55,932 bases of DNA from Bacteroidota bacterium (GCA_022567305.1 JADFHF010000024.1:1-55932), one strand, 5' to 3'. Counted from the stretch's first letter, positions 9,129-18,035 are shown. Notes: generated by a model from the letters alone, not told the origin. Program-made: numbers and translations.

Positions 9129-10336
9129 ATCGGACATCGTTTGCGCTCCGTCTCACTCTCATCGGTAGCTTTTTACTGTCCGTCACGGTGACGGCTGATT
9201 CCCTGGCCCAGGACTCAGGGGATCGCCAAACTACAGAGGCTCATCTGGCCTCTTTACGGGATGAGATTCGATCTGAAGAAGCCCGATTGGCCGCAGCAGA
9301 TAGAAGCGAAGCGGCATCTACGGACAAAATCAAATCGCTCGGGCGCCAAATCGAGATCCGATCGGAACTCGTCACAACGTACAAGAAACGCCTCGGTACG
9401 ATGACCGAAGAACGCGATTCTTTGTTCAGTTCGATAAGCACATTAGAGATAGAGCTCGAACAACTGAAAGATGATTATCGGCGTCGAGCAACAAACGCGT
9501 ATCGATACGGACGGCTTCATGACGTAGCCCTCATACTCTCTGCGTCGTCCATCAACGAAATGCTGGTTCGAATTCAATACTTACACCGATTTAGTGATAC
9601 CCGTCAATCAAGACTCGAAAACATCAGTTCGATGGCCGTTCTCCTCATCGAGCGGAGGACACAGCTTCAGCGTTTTCTAGTTCGAAACGAGGTGCTTCTT
9701 TCAGATACGCAGTTGGAACAGCAGGAGCTTGCCTCTCTCAAAAAGAACAGAGAACTCGAAGTAGACCGCATTCGAAGTCAACGGGTCGACCTTAAGAAAT
9801 CCATCGCTGACAAACGTTCGTCAGCAGATCAGCTAAATGCACGCATCAGGGTCCTGATCGCTGACGAAACATCTCGACGCGAACTGACGGGTACGGAAGC
9901 GACCCATGCTCTTCACAACGCAGAGACAAATACATTTCATGCTCAAAAAAGCCGCCTACTCTGGCCCGTAGCTGGGACGATTCAGGAACCGTTTGGTGAG
10001 ATTATCAATCCTGATCATGGGACGCGCACAAACAACCTGCATGTGTTGATTGCTGCAGAGGCTTCATCGGAAGTCAAAGCAGTGTCTTCGGGACGAGTGA
10101 GCACCATCGACGTGATGCCTGAATATGGTCGCTTTATGCTCATTGAGCATGGAAATTACGTCACGTTCTACGGAAATCTTTCCCTATTCTATGCGTCATC
10201 TGGAGATACGATCGAGCCGGGTCAGATTATCGGTCGATCGGGTACAGACGCTGAGCCAAAGGGTCAGACGATCTTCTTTGGGATATTTGATAATGGAAAG
10301 GCGGTCGATCCCGAAACTTGGCTTAAATCACAGTAA
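9125..10336 (+). CDS. EnvC-like murein hydrolase activator (degenerate LytM)
   Basis: Signal peptide (ends near SLAQ), then a long coiled coil from about residue 35 to 260, then a LytM/M23 domain in the last ~120 residues. The LytM zinc ligands are absent: the first histidine/aspartate site reads NNLHVLI instead of the H-x-G-x-D pattern, and the HLHF site reads TIFFGI. This matches EnvC, which does not cut murein but switches on AmiA/AmiB-type amidases at the division site. EHGNYVTFYGNLS and PGQIIGRSG keep the fold. Start overlaps the lipoprotein stop by four bases. No FtsEX or amidase gene is in the window. Function as activator is inferred from the missing residues. Confidence 0.85.
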   Translation: MNRTSFALRLTLIGSFLLSVTVTADSLAQDSGDRQTTEAHLASLRDEIRSEEARLAAADRSEAASTDKIKSLGRQIEIRSELVTTYKKRLGTMTEERDSLFSSISTLEIELEQLKDDYRRRATNAYRYGRLHDVALILSASSINEMLVRIQYLHRFSDTRQSRLENISSMAVLLIERRTQLQRFLVRNEVLLSDTQLEQQELASLKKNRELEVDRIRSQRVDLKKSIADKRSSADQLNARIRVLIADETSRRELTGTEATHALHNAETNTFHAQKSRLLWPVAGTIQEPFGEIINPDHGTRTNNLHVLIAAEASSEVKAVSSGRVSTIDVMPEYGRFMLIEHGNYVTFYGNLSLFYASSGDTIEPGQIIGRSGTDAEPKGQTIFFGIFDNGKAVDPETWLKSQ

Positions 10337-10425
10337 GAGTTGCCCATTGCGCAGCTGATCTATTCTGGTTTTCCCCTTGTTCTGATCCGCTTGCATCGCC
10401 TCAGGTCAGGTTGTAGCTTCGTTTT

Positions 10426-11067
10426 ATGGCCGGGAAAAAGCTTATAAACGAAGCATTCATACTGGATGCCGTGGCGACCGGGGAGACCTCGCTCACCGTT
10501 CCAAGAGATGCTATCCTCTCGCCTCTCGCTCGTGATACGGCTCGAGAACGTGGCATTACAATTCTTTTTAGTGATGTGCCAAGTTCTATGGCATCCTCAG
10601 CGCCAGCATCGGCGGCCCGCGTCATTGCGATCGGTAGCGATCACGGCGGATTCGATTACAAGGAAACCCTGATTCCCTTTCTGAAGGATCTGGATTGGAA
10701 AGTTGTGGACGTCGGTACGGACTCACACCGTAGCTGTGACTACCCGGACTTTGCGTACGCCGTTGGAAAAATGGTCGCGGAGGGGCGTGCGGGTATCGGT
10801 CTGATGATTGACGGCGTCGGTGTTGGTTCGGCCATCGTATGTAATAAGATTCGTGGAGTCCGGGCTGCGTGTGCGTGTAACGAATTTGCAGCCTGGAGCG
10901 CCCGAGCGCATAACAATGCCAACGTGCTGACACTCGGTAGCCGCTCAATGGGCATCGAAGTCTGCAAGCGAATCATTTCCACTTTTCTTGAGACTAAGTA
11001 CGAAGGTGGCCGGCACGAGCGTCGCGTCCGAAAGATGCAGGACGTCGAGGACCGATATTCTAAATAG
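10426..11067 (+). CDS. RpiB/LacAB-like isomerase with extra N-terminal segment
   Basis: Residues 65-213 are an RpiB-type fold: SDHGG (D72, H73), CDYPDFA, HNNANVLTLGSR (H162) and the basic HERRV end. Classical RpiB has the base Cys in CGTGIG; here the stretch is IDGVGVG, so Cys is Asp129 and the Thr of the anion hole is Val131. The first ~60 residues are extra and carry VPRDAILSPLARDTARERG, a segment resembling short motifs in bacterial-microcompartment proteins (EutT/PduO-type), from memory. RpiB homologues with an IDG motif occur in microcompartment gene sets, but no shell protein is here. The substrate may be a different sugar phosphate from ribose 5-phosphate. A 400-base gap with a repeat array follows. 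Confidence 0.8.
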   Translation: MAGKKLINEAFILDAVATGETSLTVPRDAILSPLARDTARERGITILFSDVPSSMASSAPASAARVIAIGSDHGGFDYKETLIPFLKDLDWKVVDVGTDSHRSCDYPDFAYAVGKMVAEGRAGIGLMIDGVGVGSAIVCNKIRGVRAACACNEFAAWSARAHNNANVLTLGSRSMGIEVCKRIISTFLETKYEGGRHERRVRKMQDVEDRYSK

Positions 11068-11071
11068 CGCG

Positions 11072-11370
11072 CTTCACTCAAGGGCTGGCACGCTCCGCTG
11101 GGCCGCCTCAATGGATCACAGGGCTGGATCACCCCAATGGATCACGCCGCTAAGTCACCCCAATGGATCACGCCGCTGAGTCACGCCGCTAGGTTACCCC
11201 AATGGATCACGCCGCTAAGTCACCCCAATGGATCACGCCGCTAGGTTGCCCCAATGGATCACGCCGCTGGGTCACGCCGCTAGGTTACCCCAATGGATCA
11301 CGCTGCCAGGTCACTCCAATGGATCACGCCGCTAGGTCACCCCAATGGATCACACCGCCGAGTCGCTTCC
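11072..11370. repeat. Tandem array on a 13-bp quantum, 91-bp higher-order period
   Basis: The gap between the RpiB-like gene and lpdA is filled with repeats. The core ATGG occurs at 11111, 11137, 11163, 11202, 11228, 11254, 11293, 11319 and 11345, so spacings are 26, 26, 39, 26, 26, 39, 26, 26. Each 26-mer is two related 13-mers: A = RTCACGCCGCTRG and B = GTYRCCCCAATGG; a 39-mer is A-A-B. The pattern repeats every 91 bp. A degenerate unit precedes 11111. There are no unique spacers, so it is not CRISPR. The period is not a multiple of three, so a coding role is unlikely. Confidence 0.95.
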
Positions 11371-11468
11371 GCTGGTTTTCATCCCGTCTGCATGGCACCC
11401 ACACGCGAAGTCCTGTATTTTCGCCTGCTATAGAAAATTCGTGCATCGCACGGCAGATGATTTGAATC

Positions 11469-12890
11469 ATGGCAACACCGAAATATGATGTAGTCGTCGT
11501 CGGAACGGGTCCTGGAGGATACGAGACGGCGATTCGAGCGACCCAACTTGGCCTCAAAACAGCAGTCGTTGAAAGGGATAAACTCGGGGGCGTTTGCCTG
11601 AATATCGGGTGTATTCCCACAAAGGCTCTGTTGAAGAGTGCTGAAATGATGGAATACGCTCGACATTTTGAATCATACGGCCTGAGCGTCGACGGAGAAG
11701 TGACGGCTGACTTTGGAAAAGTAATTGATCGAAGTCGCGGCGTCGCCGAGAAGATGAATAAAGGCGTTCAATACCTGATGGGTAAGAATAAAATCGATGT
11801 GTTGTTCGGGCATGCCACGATTGCCGGAGGCGGGAAGATCGACATAAAGCCATCGATAGACATAGATGGCAATGAGATCGGTGAGGCGGTGTCTGTTCAG
11901 GCGAAACACGTCATTCTGGCTACCGGCGCCCGGCCAAAAGAACTTTCCTCCCTACCTATTGATGGGAAGAAAATCATCTCGTCAACTGAAGCGCTCCTTC
12001 AAAAGGATCAACCCAAAAGACTGGTTATCTGTGGAGCAGGGGCCATCGGTGTTGAGTTTGCCTATTTCTACCACCATATGGGTACGGAAGTGACCCTGGT
12101 AGAGCTCATGGATCGCATCGTACCCGTTGAGGATAAAGACGTGTCAAAAGAATTGGCGCGCTGGTTCAAAAAGATGGGTATAAAAATCATGACGGATTCG
12201 TCGGTGGAAAAAGTGGAGTCGGGTGGAAAAACTCTGAAAGTCCATGTGAAAACGAAGAAGGGAGAAGAGATTATCCAAACCGATCAGGTCCTTTCGGCCG
12301 TGGGCGTAAGCGGAAATATCGAGGATCTGGGGCTTGAGACAGCTGGCGTAAAAACAGATCGGGGTACGATCGTTGTAGACGAGTTTAACCGGACAAACAT
12401 CTCGGGCATCTATGCGATCGGGGATGTAGCTGGACCACCGTGGCTAGCCCACAAAGCGAGCCATGAGGGGATTCTCTGTGTTGAAAAAATAGCCGGTCAA
12501 AACGTACACCCGTTGGACAAGAATAACATTCCGGGTTGTACGTATTGTCAGCCTCAGATCGCGTCGGTTGGATATACCGAGGCGGCGGCAAGAGAAGCCG
12601 GTCACGAGATCAACGTAGGCAAATTCCCATTTTCAGCGTCTGGAAAAGCATCCGCTGCAGGGCACTCCGAGGGCTTCGTAAAAATTATTTACGATACCAA
12701 ATACGGCGAAATGCTCGGGTGCCACATTATCGGATACGACGCCACCGAGCTGATTGCAGAGGTGGTCACCGCGCGTACGCTCGAGACCACAGCTCATGAA
12801 ATAATGGAAGCGGTCCACCCGCATCCCACGCTTTCCGAGGCTGTTATGGAGGCCACCCGAGCCGCATTCGGAGCCTCGATCAATATCTGA
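11469..12890 (+). CDS. lpdA: Dihydrolipoyl dehydrogenase
   Basis: FAD-dependent E3 subunit that reoxidises dihydrolipoamide in the pyruvate and 2-oxoglutarate dehydrogenase or glycine cleavage complexes. The FAD-binding GTGPGGYE is at residues 12-19; the redox pair C43/C48 lies in GGVCLNIGCIPTKALL; the NAD site is CGAGAIGVEFA; YAIGDVAG binds FAD; the C-terminal HPHPTLSE supplies the His-Glu pair. Length of 473 is normal. No E1/E2 genes flank it. The repeat array ends about 100 bases before its start, so it lies in or near the promoter region. Confidence 0.97.
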   Translation: MATPKYDVVVVGTGPGGYETAIRATQLGLKTAVVERDKLGGVCLNIGCIPTKALLKSAEMMEYARHFESYGLSVDGEVTADFGKVIDRSRGVAEKMNKGVQYLMGKNKIDVLFGHATIAGGGKIDIKPSIDIDGNEIGEAVSVQAKHVILATGARPKELSSLPIDGKKIISSTEALLQKDQPKRLVICGAGAIGVEFAYFYHHMGTEVTLVELMDRIVPVEDKDVSKELARWFKKMGIKIMTDSSVEKVESGGKTLKVHVKTKKGEEIIQTDQVLSAVGVSGNIEDLGLETAGVKTDRGTIVVDEFNRTNISGIYAIGDVAGPPWLAHKASHEGILCVEKIAGQNVHPLDKNNIPGCTYCQPQIASVGYTEAAAREAGHEINVGKFPFSASGKASAAGHSEGFVKIIYDTKYGEMLGCHIIGYDATELIAEVVTARTLETTAHEIMEAVHPHPTLSEAVMEATRAAFGASINI

Positions 12891-12954
12891 TCCGGATTGG
12901 GTCGCGCGTGAGTAGTCACGGTACAGCGTCAGCCCTCAATTTCGGGTCAGAATG

Positions 12955-15063
12955 TCAGCGCACGACGGCTCCATCTTCTCCACTGGACTCGACCAGGGAA
13001 AGGCGTCCATTGCGATCCTCTGCCATCAGGATCATCCCCTGACTTTCTATACCCATCATGGTGCGGGGAGCGAGGTTGGCCAGTACAACCACTTTCTTCC
13101 CGGACAGGTCGTCCGGATTGTAATGCTCTGCCGCACCGGCCATCACGACGCGCTTCTCAAAGCCTAAATCCAGCTGGATTCGAAGCATTTTTTTTGATTT
13201 CGGCATTTTCTCGGCCGTCAATATCGTCGCGACTCGTAGATCGAGCCTCGTGAAGTCATCAAATGTAATCTGATCAGCCAATGGTTTGTAAGGGGGATCC
13301 ACACCCGGTTCATCTTCGACCGAAATCTGTTGAAGTTTTGCCACCTCGGCCGCAACCACATCATCGTCAACTTTTTTGAAGAGAATTTCGGGCGTACCGA
13401 CCGTATCCCCGGCTTTGAGCAGCGGTTCGGCGGCTTCTTCCCACCCAATGGATCCGCTCATCGCCCCGTCACCATCTGGAACACTACTCCGAACGTCCTT
13501 GATATTCAGCATTTCTCTCAACTTGGATCCTGCAGTTGGGAGCACTGGGTCCATATACACCGATAGCGACGCGCACAATTGTAGACACACATGAATCGTA
13601 TTCCCGCACTTTTGTATATCCGAATTGCGGGTATGCCAAGGTTCGGTATCGTTGAAATACTTGTTTCCGAGCCGAGCCAAACCCATGGTTTCGAATACGG
13701 CTTCCCGGTTTCTGAACGACTCATAAGCCTCGCCAATTCGATCGCGAAAGTCCTTGATTTGTGCCAGAACGGCAAGGTCTTCTTCTGAAGGATTCACGAG
13801 TTCGGGGACGTTCCCAGTGAAATATCGTGTAGCAAACGTCAGGGTCCGGTTGACGAAGTTGCCCAGGATGTCGGCAAGCTCGGAATTAACCCGAGCCTGA
13901 AATTCACTCCATGAAAAGTCGGCGTCTTTCGTCTCAGGAAGCATGGAAGCCAGTGCATACCGGAGCAGGTCGGCTGGATAATTTTCTAGAAACTCATGCA
14001 ACCAAACGGCCCAGCCACGACTCGTCGATAACTTGCCGCCCTCAATATTTAGAAACTCATTGGCCGGGACGTTTTCTGGCAGTACATAGTCTCCATGAGC
14101 CATGAGCATGGCTGGAAACATGAGGCAGTGAAATACGATGTTATCCTTTCCGATAAAATGAAGCAGTTTGGTTTCTGAATCCTGCCAATACTCCTTCCAC
14201 AGATCTTCATCGCCCTCCCTCTTGGCCCATTCTCTCGTTGCGGAGATGTATCCGATCGGTGCGTCGAACCAGACATAAATGACCTTTCCCGACGCATCAA
14301 TTCCGGCTTTTTCGGCTACGTCTTCGGGTACTGGAACGCCCCACGGGACATCGCGCGTAATGGCACGATCTCTCAACCCATCATTGAGCCACGATTTGAT
14401 TTGTCCTCGAACGTTGGGTTTCCACTCCGGGTGGGTCTCGATCCAGGCAGCCAGCCGGTCCTGAAAATCTCCGAGCGGTAAGTACCAGTGCGTGGTCTCT
14501 CGGAGCTCGGGGGTGGCATCCGATAGGGTGCTCCGCGGATTTTTCAGCTCACTCGGGCTCAGAGAGGACCCGCAGTGCTCGCATTGATCGCCGTACGCAT
14601 CCTCGTAGCCACAGACTGGACACGTCCCGATGATAAATCGGTCAGCCAGAAAGATTTCGGCCTCAGGATCGAATAGTTGTTCATCGGTCTTGAGCACGAA
14701 AACATCCTTCTCCGCTAAATTTCTAAAAAAATCCTGGCTGGTTTCCTGATGTGTGACGGTAGTCGTGCGACCGTAGTAGTTGAAACTGATTCCGAGTTTT
14801 TGAAACGAGTCTTCGATCATCGGGTGGTAGCGATCCACCAGCTCCTGTGGGGAGATTCCCTCTTTTCGCGCGCGGATCATGATGGCTACGCCGAGCTCAT
14901 CAGATCCACAGATAAAAACGACATCCCGCCCCTTCAATCTCTGATAGCGGCAGTAGAGGTCGGCCGGCAGATATGCACCCGCAATGTGCCCGATGTGAAT
15001 CGGCCCATTGGCGTAGGGCAGTGCCGAAGTTACAAGTATCCTCTTGAAGTCATTTTTTTGCAT
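12955..15063 (-). CDS. metG: Methionyl-tRNA synthetase with C-terminal tRNA-binding domain
   Basis: Charges initiator and elongator tRNA-Met. 702 residues, class I synthetase: PYANGPIHIGH (HIGH motif) near residue 20, a zinc knuckle with CPVCGYEDAYGDQCEHCG, and KLSTSRG as the KMSKS equivalent. The last ~110 residues form an OB-fold EMAP/Trbp111-type tRNA-binding domain (FDDFTRLDLRVATI...). This is the long form found in many bacteria. A 153-base gap separates it from the divergent HisA-like gene, so the two may share a promoter region. Confidence 0.97.
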   Translation of the reverse strand: MQKNDFKRILVTSALPYANGPIHIGHIAGAYLPADLYCRYQRLKGRDVVFICGSDELGVAIMIRARKEGISPQELVDRYHPMIEDSFQKLGISFNYYGRTTTVTHQETSQDFFRNLAEKDVFVLKTDEQLFDPEAEIFLADRFIIGTCPVCGYEDAYGDQCEHCGSSLSPSELKNPRSTLSDATPELRETTHWYLPLGDFQDRLAAWIETHPEWKPNVRGQIKSWLNDGLRDRAITRDVPWGVPVPEDVAEKAGIDASGKVIYVWFDAPIGYISATREWAKREGDEDLWKEYWQDSETKLLHFIGKDNIVFHCLMFPAMLMAHGDYVLPENVPANEFLNIEGGKLSTSRGWAVWLHEFLENYPADLLRYALASMLPETKDADFSWSEFQARVNSELADILGNFVNRTLTFATRYFTGNVPELVNPSEEDLAVLAQIKDFRDRIGEAYESFRNREAVFETMGLARLGNKYFNDTEPWHTRNSDIQKCGNTIHVCLQLCASLSVYMDPVLPTAGSKLREMLNIKDVRSSVPDGDGAMSGSIGWEEAAEPLLKAGDTVGTPEILFKKVDDDVVAAEVAKLQQISVEDEPGVDPPYKPLADQITFDDFTRLDLRVATILTAEKMPKSKKMLRIQLDLGFEKRVVMAGAAEHYNPDDLSGKKVVVLANLAPRTMMGIESQGMILMAEDRNGRLSLVESSGEDGAVVR

Positions 15064-15216
15064 GGCGCAATAAACAACAAAGTCGCATCAATTGATGGAT
15101 TCATTTCCTCGACGGCGATCATTCATAACTTTTTTAAAACACCGATCAGGCTCTACTTATCCATCGATTCGTGGAACCCCCGAATTTCGCCCTCCGTTTG
15201 ACCCGGCAAATCCTGT

Positions 15217-16014
15217 ATGCCAATGATTCTAGTTATTCCGGCCATCGATCTACTCGAAGAGTTCTGTGTGCGCAAGAACCAGGATGCGTACCGGCGGGAA
15301 ACGAAATACTTCGATGATCCCATCAAGATGGCCAAATTATGGCGTATTCAAAATGCGAAAGCGTTGCACATTGCCGGGCACGATCCGGGTGATACGTGCA
15401 GACGTTCGATTCTGCAGGCGATCTGCAAAGCGGTAGACATTCCCATTCAGTTGCAAGGCGGTCTCGGCAGTTTCGAGGCTATTGATTCGGCCTTCGAGGC
15501 AGGAGTTTACCGAGTGATTGTCGAAGTGTCTTCGGATGAATCACTAGAATTTTTCCGTCGGGCACAAAGCAAGTACGGGCACTCCAAATTGGTTGCTGGA
15601 ATCCATGCCCGCGGCGGAAAAATAACCGCAGATTCAGATACGGACTTAGATTTAGAGACAGCTTCGGAATCCGACGCTGTCGAGCTCGGAAAAGAACTCG
15701 AACACTCAGGATGTAAACGAATCGTTTATACCGATATGTCGAAGGAAGGCATGCTTTCGAGCAAGAATTTCGACGCGTTTGAGAGGATGAACTCGGCGCT
15801 CGATAGGACGCACCTGACAGCGGCAGGCGGAATTGCTGGATTCGAAGACCTCATGCGATTCGATTCGATGCAGAAGCACAGACTTGATTCCGTCGTCATT
15901 GGCCAAGCGCTGTACGAAAATAGATTCCCTTGCCAGCAAAGTTGGTGTTGGAACAACAAAGACGAAATCGACCTGAGCCAATTCACGTCTGCCAGCCTCG
16001 CCGCGCTTGAGTAA
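15217..16014 (+). CDS. HisA-like TIM-barrel protein, divergent paralogue
   Basis: 265 residues of the HisA/HisF fold. The two acids used as general base and acid are kept (D11 in IPAIDL and D173 in YTDMSKEGM), as are phosphate-binding glycines (QLQGGLGS, AAGGIAGFED, VVIGQALYE). It differs from normal HisA in that GGGVR reads GGLGS (Arg lost) and VDLTGA reads IAGHDPG. There are no other histidine genes around it. It may be a ProFAR isomerase variant or act in another pathway on a phosphoribosyl or other phosphosugar substrate. First ATG at 15217; a second at 15223 is possible. A terminator follows. Confidence 0.7.
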   Translation: MPMILVIPAIDLLEEFCVRKNQDAYRRETKYFDDPIKMAKLWRIQNAKALHIAGHDPGDTCRRSILQAICKAVDIPIQLQGGLGSFEAIDSAFEAGVYRVIVEVSSDESLEFFRRAQSKYGHSKLVAGIHARGGKITADSDTDLDLETASESDAVELGKELEHSGCKRIVYTDMSKEGMLSSKNFDAFERMNSALDRTHLTAAGGIAGFEDLMRFDSMQKHRLDSVVIGQALYENRFPCQQSWCWNNKDEIDLSQFTSASLAALE

Positions 16015-16102
16015 GCCCGTTCGATTACTCTTCGGTTATTCCGACGGAGAAAACTCATGCAACCTTGTAACCAATTCGGTCGCATCCCCGTACGTCCTGC
16101 AT

Positions 16103-16142
16103 AGGGTAAAATTTTAGCCCTCAGACTCTTTTTTCTTTTTTT
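16103..16142 (+). terminator. Rho-independent terminator after HisA-like gene
   Basis: Stem AGGGTAAAA / TTTTAGCCCT with one bulged C, followed after CAGAC by a T-rich run (CTTTTTTCTTTTTTTC). About 90 bases after the HisA-like stop, in the right orientation. Confidence 0.6.
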
Positions 16143-16161
16143 CAAGTAGCATGCAATAAGT

Positions 16162-16180
16162 CGCGACAACGTCGCGTTGT
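16162..16180. promoter_or_regulatory. Two overlapping palindromes
   Basis: CGCGAC-AAC-GTCGCG (16162-16176) and ACAACG-TCG-CGTTGT (16166-16180) overlap with centres four bases apart. It lies about 95 bases before the next gene and after the terminator, where an operator could sit. Role is inference. Confidence 0.4.
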
Positions 16181-16274
16181 ATGAGTCATCAAAGGAGCGA
16201 CGCGCAAATACGTATTGGCCAAGTAGGGCCAACACTCTTGAAACACGCAACCGTATGAGGGGGAGGAATTCTTC

Positions 16275-16865
16275 ATGAGCAGCAGTACACGCCCTGATCG
16301 GCCCAGTCGGCTCGTTATGGGATTAGGAATAGCCACGATCGTCCTGTTTTCTGTAAACCTGCTCGCAATGCTATCACAACGCGTCTGGCCGAAGCTTCAG
16401 GACATGGAATTGTTCCAATCTGAAACGGCTGTTGAAGAGGTCGCTCCTCTTGTTGAATTGCGTGGCGAAACCCACAACCGACATACCGTTTACTCGTTTG
16501 TCGCCAATAAGTGGAAGAGGCGGTGCCGCAAGCATCGTAGACATCACAGCGTCTTTTCTTACGATTTAGAGATCGAACATTCTCTTGACTCGGATCTGGA
16601 TCGTCTGGAACGAGAGATTGAACGCGAGATGAATCGTCTGGAAGGAGAGTTATCCGGTGTTCGATCCGACCTTGAAGAGGCGATCACGCTCAAGCTTCAT
16701 ATCGATGAGCCAAATTCAATTCTGGTTCATCGAAGAAATATCGACTTGTCAGAGATGCAGAAGCAAGTGGAAAATATCGCTCGGTCGTTTGAGGTGCGCG
16801 TCCGGATACATGAAGACGCAGCGCGCGACGCCGAAAAGTTGAGGCGCGAGCGCTCGAGAGATTAG
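16275..16865 (+). CDS. Single-pass membrane protein with coiled coil
   Basis: Not recognised by family. 196 residues: a short polar N-terminus, one membrane helix at about residues 14-36 (VMGLGIATIVLFSVNLLAML), a basic patch near 75-90 (KWKRRCRKHRRHH), and a strongly charged coiled coil from about 105 to 140 (DLDRLEREIEREMNRLEGEL). The end is again helical and charged. A strong ribosome site (GGGGGAGG) lies eight bases before the ATG, unusual here, so it is probably well expressed. It has its own promoter region after a terminator. The shape suggests a membrane-anchored scaffold or signalling partner, but no function is assigned. Confidence 0.75.
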   Translation: MSSSTRPDRPSRLVMGLGIATIVLFSVNLLAMLSQRVWPKLQDMELFQSETAVEEVAPLVELRGETHNRHTVYSFVANKWKRRCRKHRRHHSVFSYDLEIEHSLDSDLDRLEREIEREMNRLEGELSGVRSDLEEAITLKLHIDEPNSILVHRRNIDLSEMQKQVENIARSFEVRVRIHEDAARDAEKLRRERSRD

Positions 16866-16909
16866 GACGAATCCGAGTTCATCTCTGAAATAAATTCCGA
16901 TAAAATTTC

Positions 16910-17377
16910 TTAGAGCGATTCTGAGAACACCAGCAGCAGCCAGTCTCTGGCTAGCCGCTGAATCCCCGGATCTTTCGATTCGCGTGGGCCTGCAACATTT
17001 AGCGTAACGGGTTGGGTTCGGTTGAGCCAATTTCTTGCTACCGTGACTGATTCCGAGTCATCCGGATCAACGACCAGATAAGGTTTACCGTGACGCTCGG
17101 CGATCTCACAGGTATACTTCGTTCCACCGGACATTTGATGTCTGCAAAGAATCAGCGTCGCGCTACTATCCAGTACGTTTTTCTCGGTCCGTTCTTCGTA
17201 TCGATCCGAATCGAGTTCCGAAACCGCGTATTGCATGGGGATGCGTCCATCCTCTGCAAGACGTTCGCGTGGGCACCAGCCACCGGTCTTCAGTCCAGTT
17301 TCCATCGCGGCATCCAGAGCACCTCGGTCCACTCCGGTCTGTCCGCCTGATACGACTTTGAATGCATACCTTGTCAT
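16910..17377 (-). CDS. Molybdenum-carrier-like (YpsA/MoCo-carrier fold) protein
   Basis: 155-residue soluble protein with the Rossmann-like pattern of the putative molybdenum carrier family: SGGQTGVDRGALDAA near the start (nucleotide or cofactor loop), GGWCPRERLAEDGRIP, ERTEKNVLDSSATLI and SGGTKYTCEIAERHGKP. Related LOG/DprA-like folds bind nucleotides, and MoCo carriers store the molybdenum cofactor. No molybdopterin genes are near, so the ligand is open. I use the ATG at 17377; a GTG nine bases upstream is the alternative. It converges with the small membrane-protein gene. Confidence 0.8.
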   Translation of the reverse strand: MTRYAFKVVSGGQTGVDRGALDAAMETGLKTGGWCPRERLAEDGRIPMQYAVSELDSDRYEERTEKNVLDSSATLILCRHQMSGGTKYTCEIAERHGKPYLVVDPDDSESVTVARNWLNRTQPVTLNVAGPRESKDPGIQRLARDWLLLVFSESL

Positions 17378-17471
17378 TCGAATCACTCTGGTCTCAATGA
17401 GTCAGTCGACTCATATATACTAATTTGTGCCACACGAGACCACTTCCCGTGCATTTTCAGAGTACAGTCCT

Positions 17472-18035
17472 ATGAGGCTCTTTTTCGCTCTCACGCTCCC
17501 CGATGCCGTAAGAAGCCAATTAGCCGAACTGCCTTTGTCGATGGATCACCTTCGATGGATCCCGGTGACCAACCTTCACCTGACTCTTCAATTCATCGGC
17601 AAGTCGGATATACCGCAAGTTGATGCGATTCAACAAGCAGCCGGCCGAATCGAGGCAACTGCGTTTTTTTTGAAGCTGAACCAGGTAGGCGCCTTTCCGT
17701 CCTCGACTCGAGCTTCAGCGCTGTGGGTGGGCGTGGAGGCCGAGAACGGGCTCGGGGCGCTCCACCGATCCCTGTTTGAATCGCTTTCGTCATTGGATTT
17801 GGGATTGGAAGAGCGCCCATTCGTCCCTCATATCACTGTCGGCCGAACAAAACGTGGGGCCAAAACGGATGCGCGAGATTGGATCGCCCAGAAGATCTCT
17901 TTTGAGTCAGATCCGTTTCTCATCTCGACGTTTCATTTGTATTCAAGTGAACTTCGCCCGTCGGGCGCCATCTATCGCTCGCTGGCTTCGTATCCTCTCG
18001 CCGAGCAAGATTCTGTCGAACAATCCGCTGGTTAG
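17472..18035 (+). CDS. thpR: RNA 2',3'-cyclic phosphodiesterase
   Basis: LigT/2H phosphoesterase that opens 2',3'-cyclic phosphate ends of RNA to 2'-phosphates. The two family motifs are present: HLTL with H36 and HITV with H120. The ATG at 17472 opens the standard N-terminus MRLFFALTLPD; an in-frame start 45 bases upstream adds residues not seen in the family. 187 residues is normal. It is followed 60 bases later by the aminotransferase in the same direction. Confidence 0.9.
   Translation: MRLFFALTLPDAVRSQLAELPLSMDHLRWIPVTNLHLTLQFIGKSDIPQVDAIQQAAGRIEATAFFLKLNQVGAFPSSTRASALWVGVEAENGLGALHRSLFESLSSLDLGLEERPFVPHITVGRTKRGAKTDARDWIAQKISFESDPFLISTFHLYSSELRPSGAIYRSLASYPLAEQDSVEQSAG

Noticed and set aside
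11072-11370. CRISPR array
   Set aside because: Repeats are directly joined without unique spacers and no cas genes are near.
11202-11465. Plus-strand ORF reading MDHAAKSPQWITPL repeats
   Set aside because: It is a translation of the tandem array; the 26-bp period shifts frame each unit, and no family is recognised.
15726-16250. Minus-strand ORF of 174 residues under the HisA-like gene
   Set aside because: Opposite-strand shadow of a gene with recognised motifs; composition is not protein-like.
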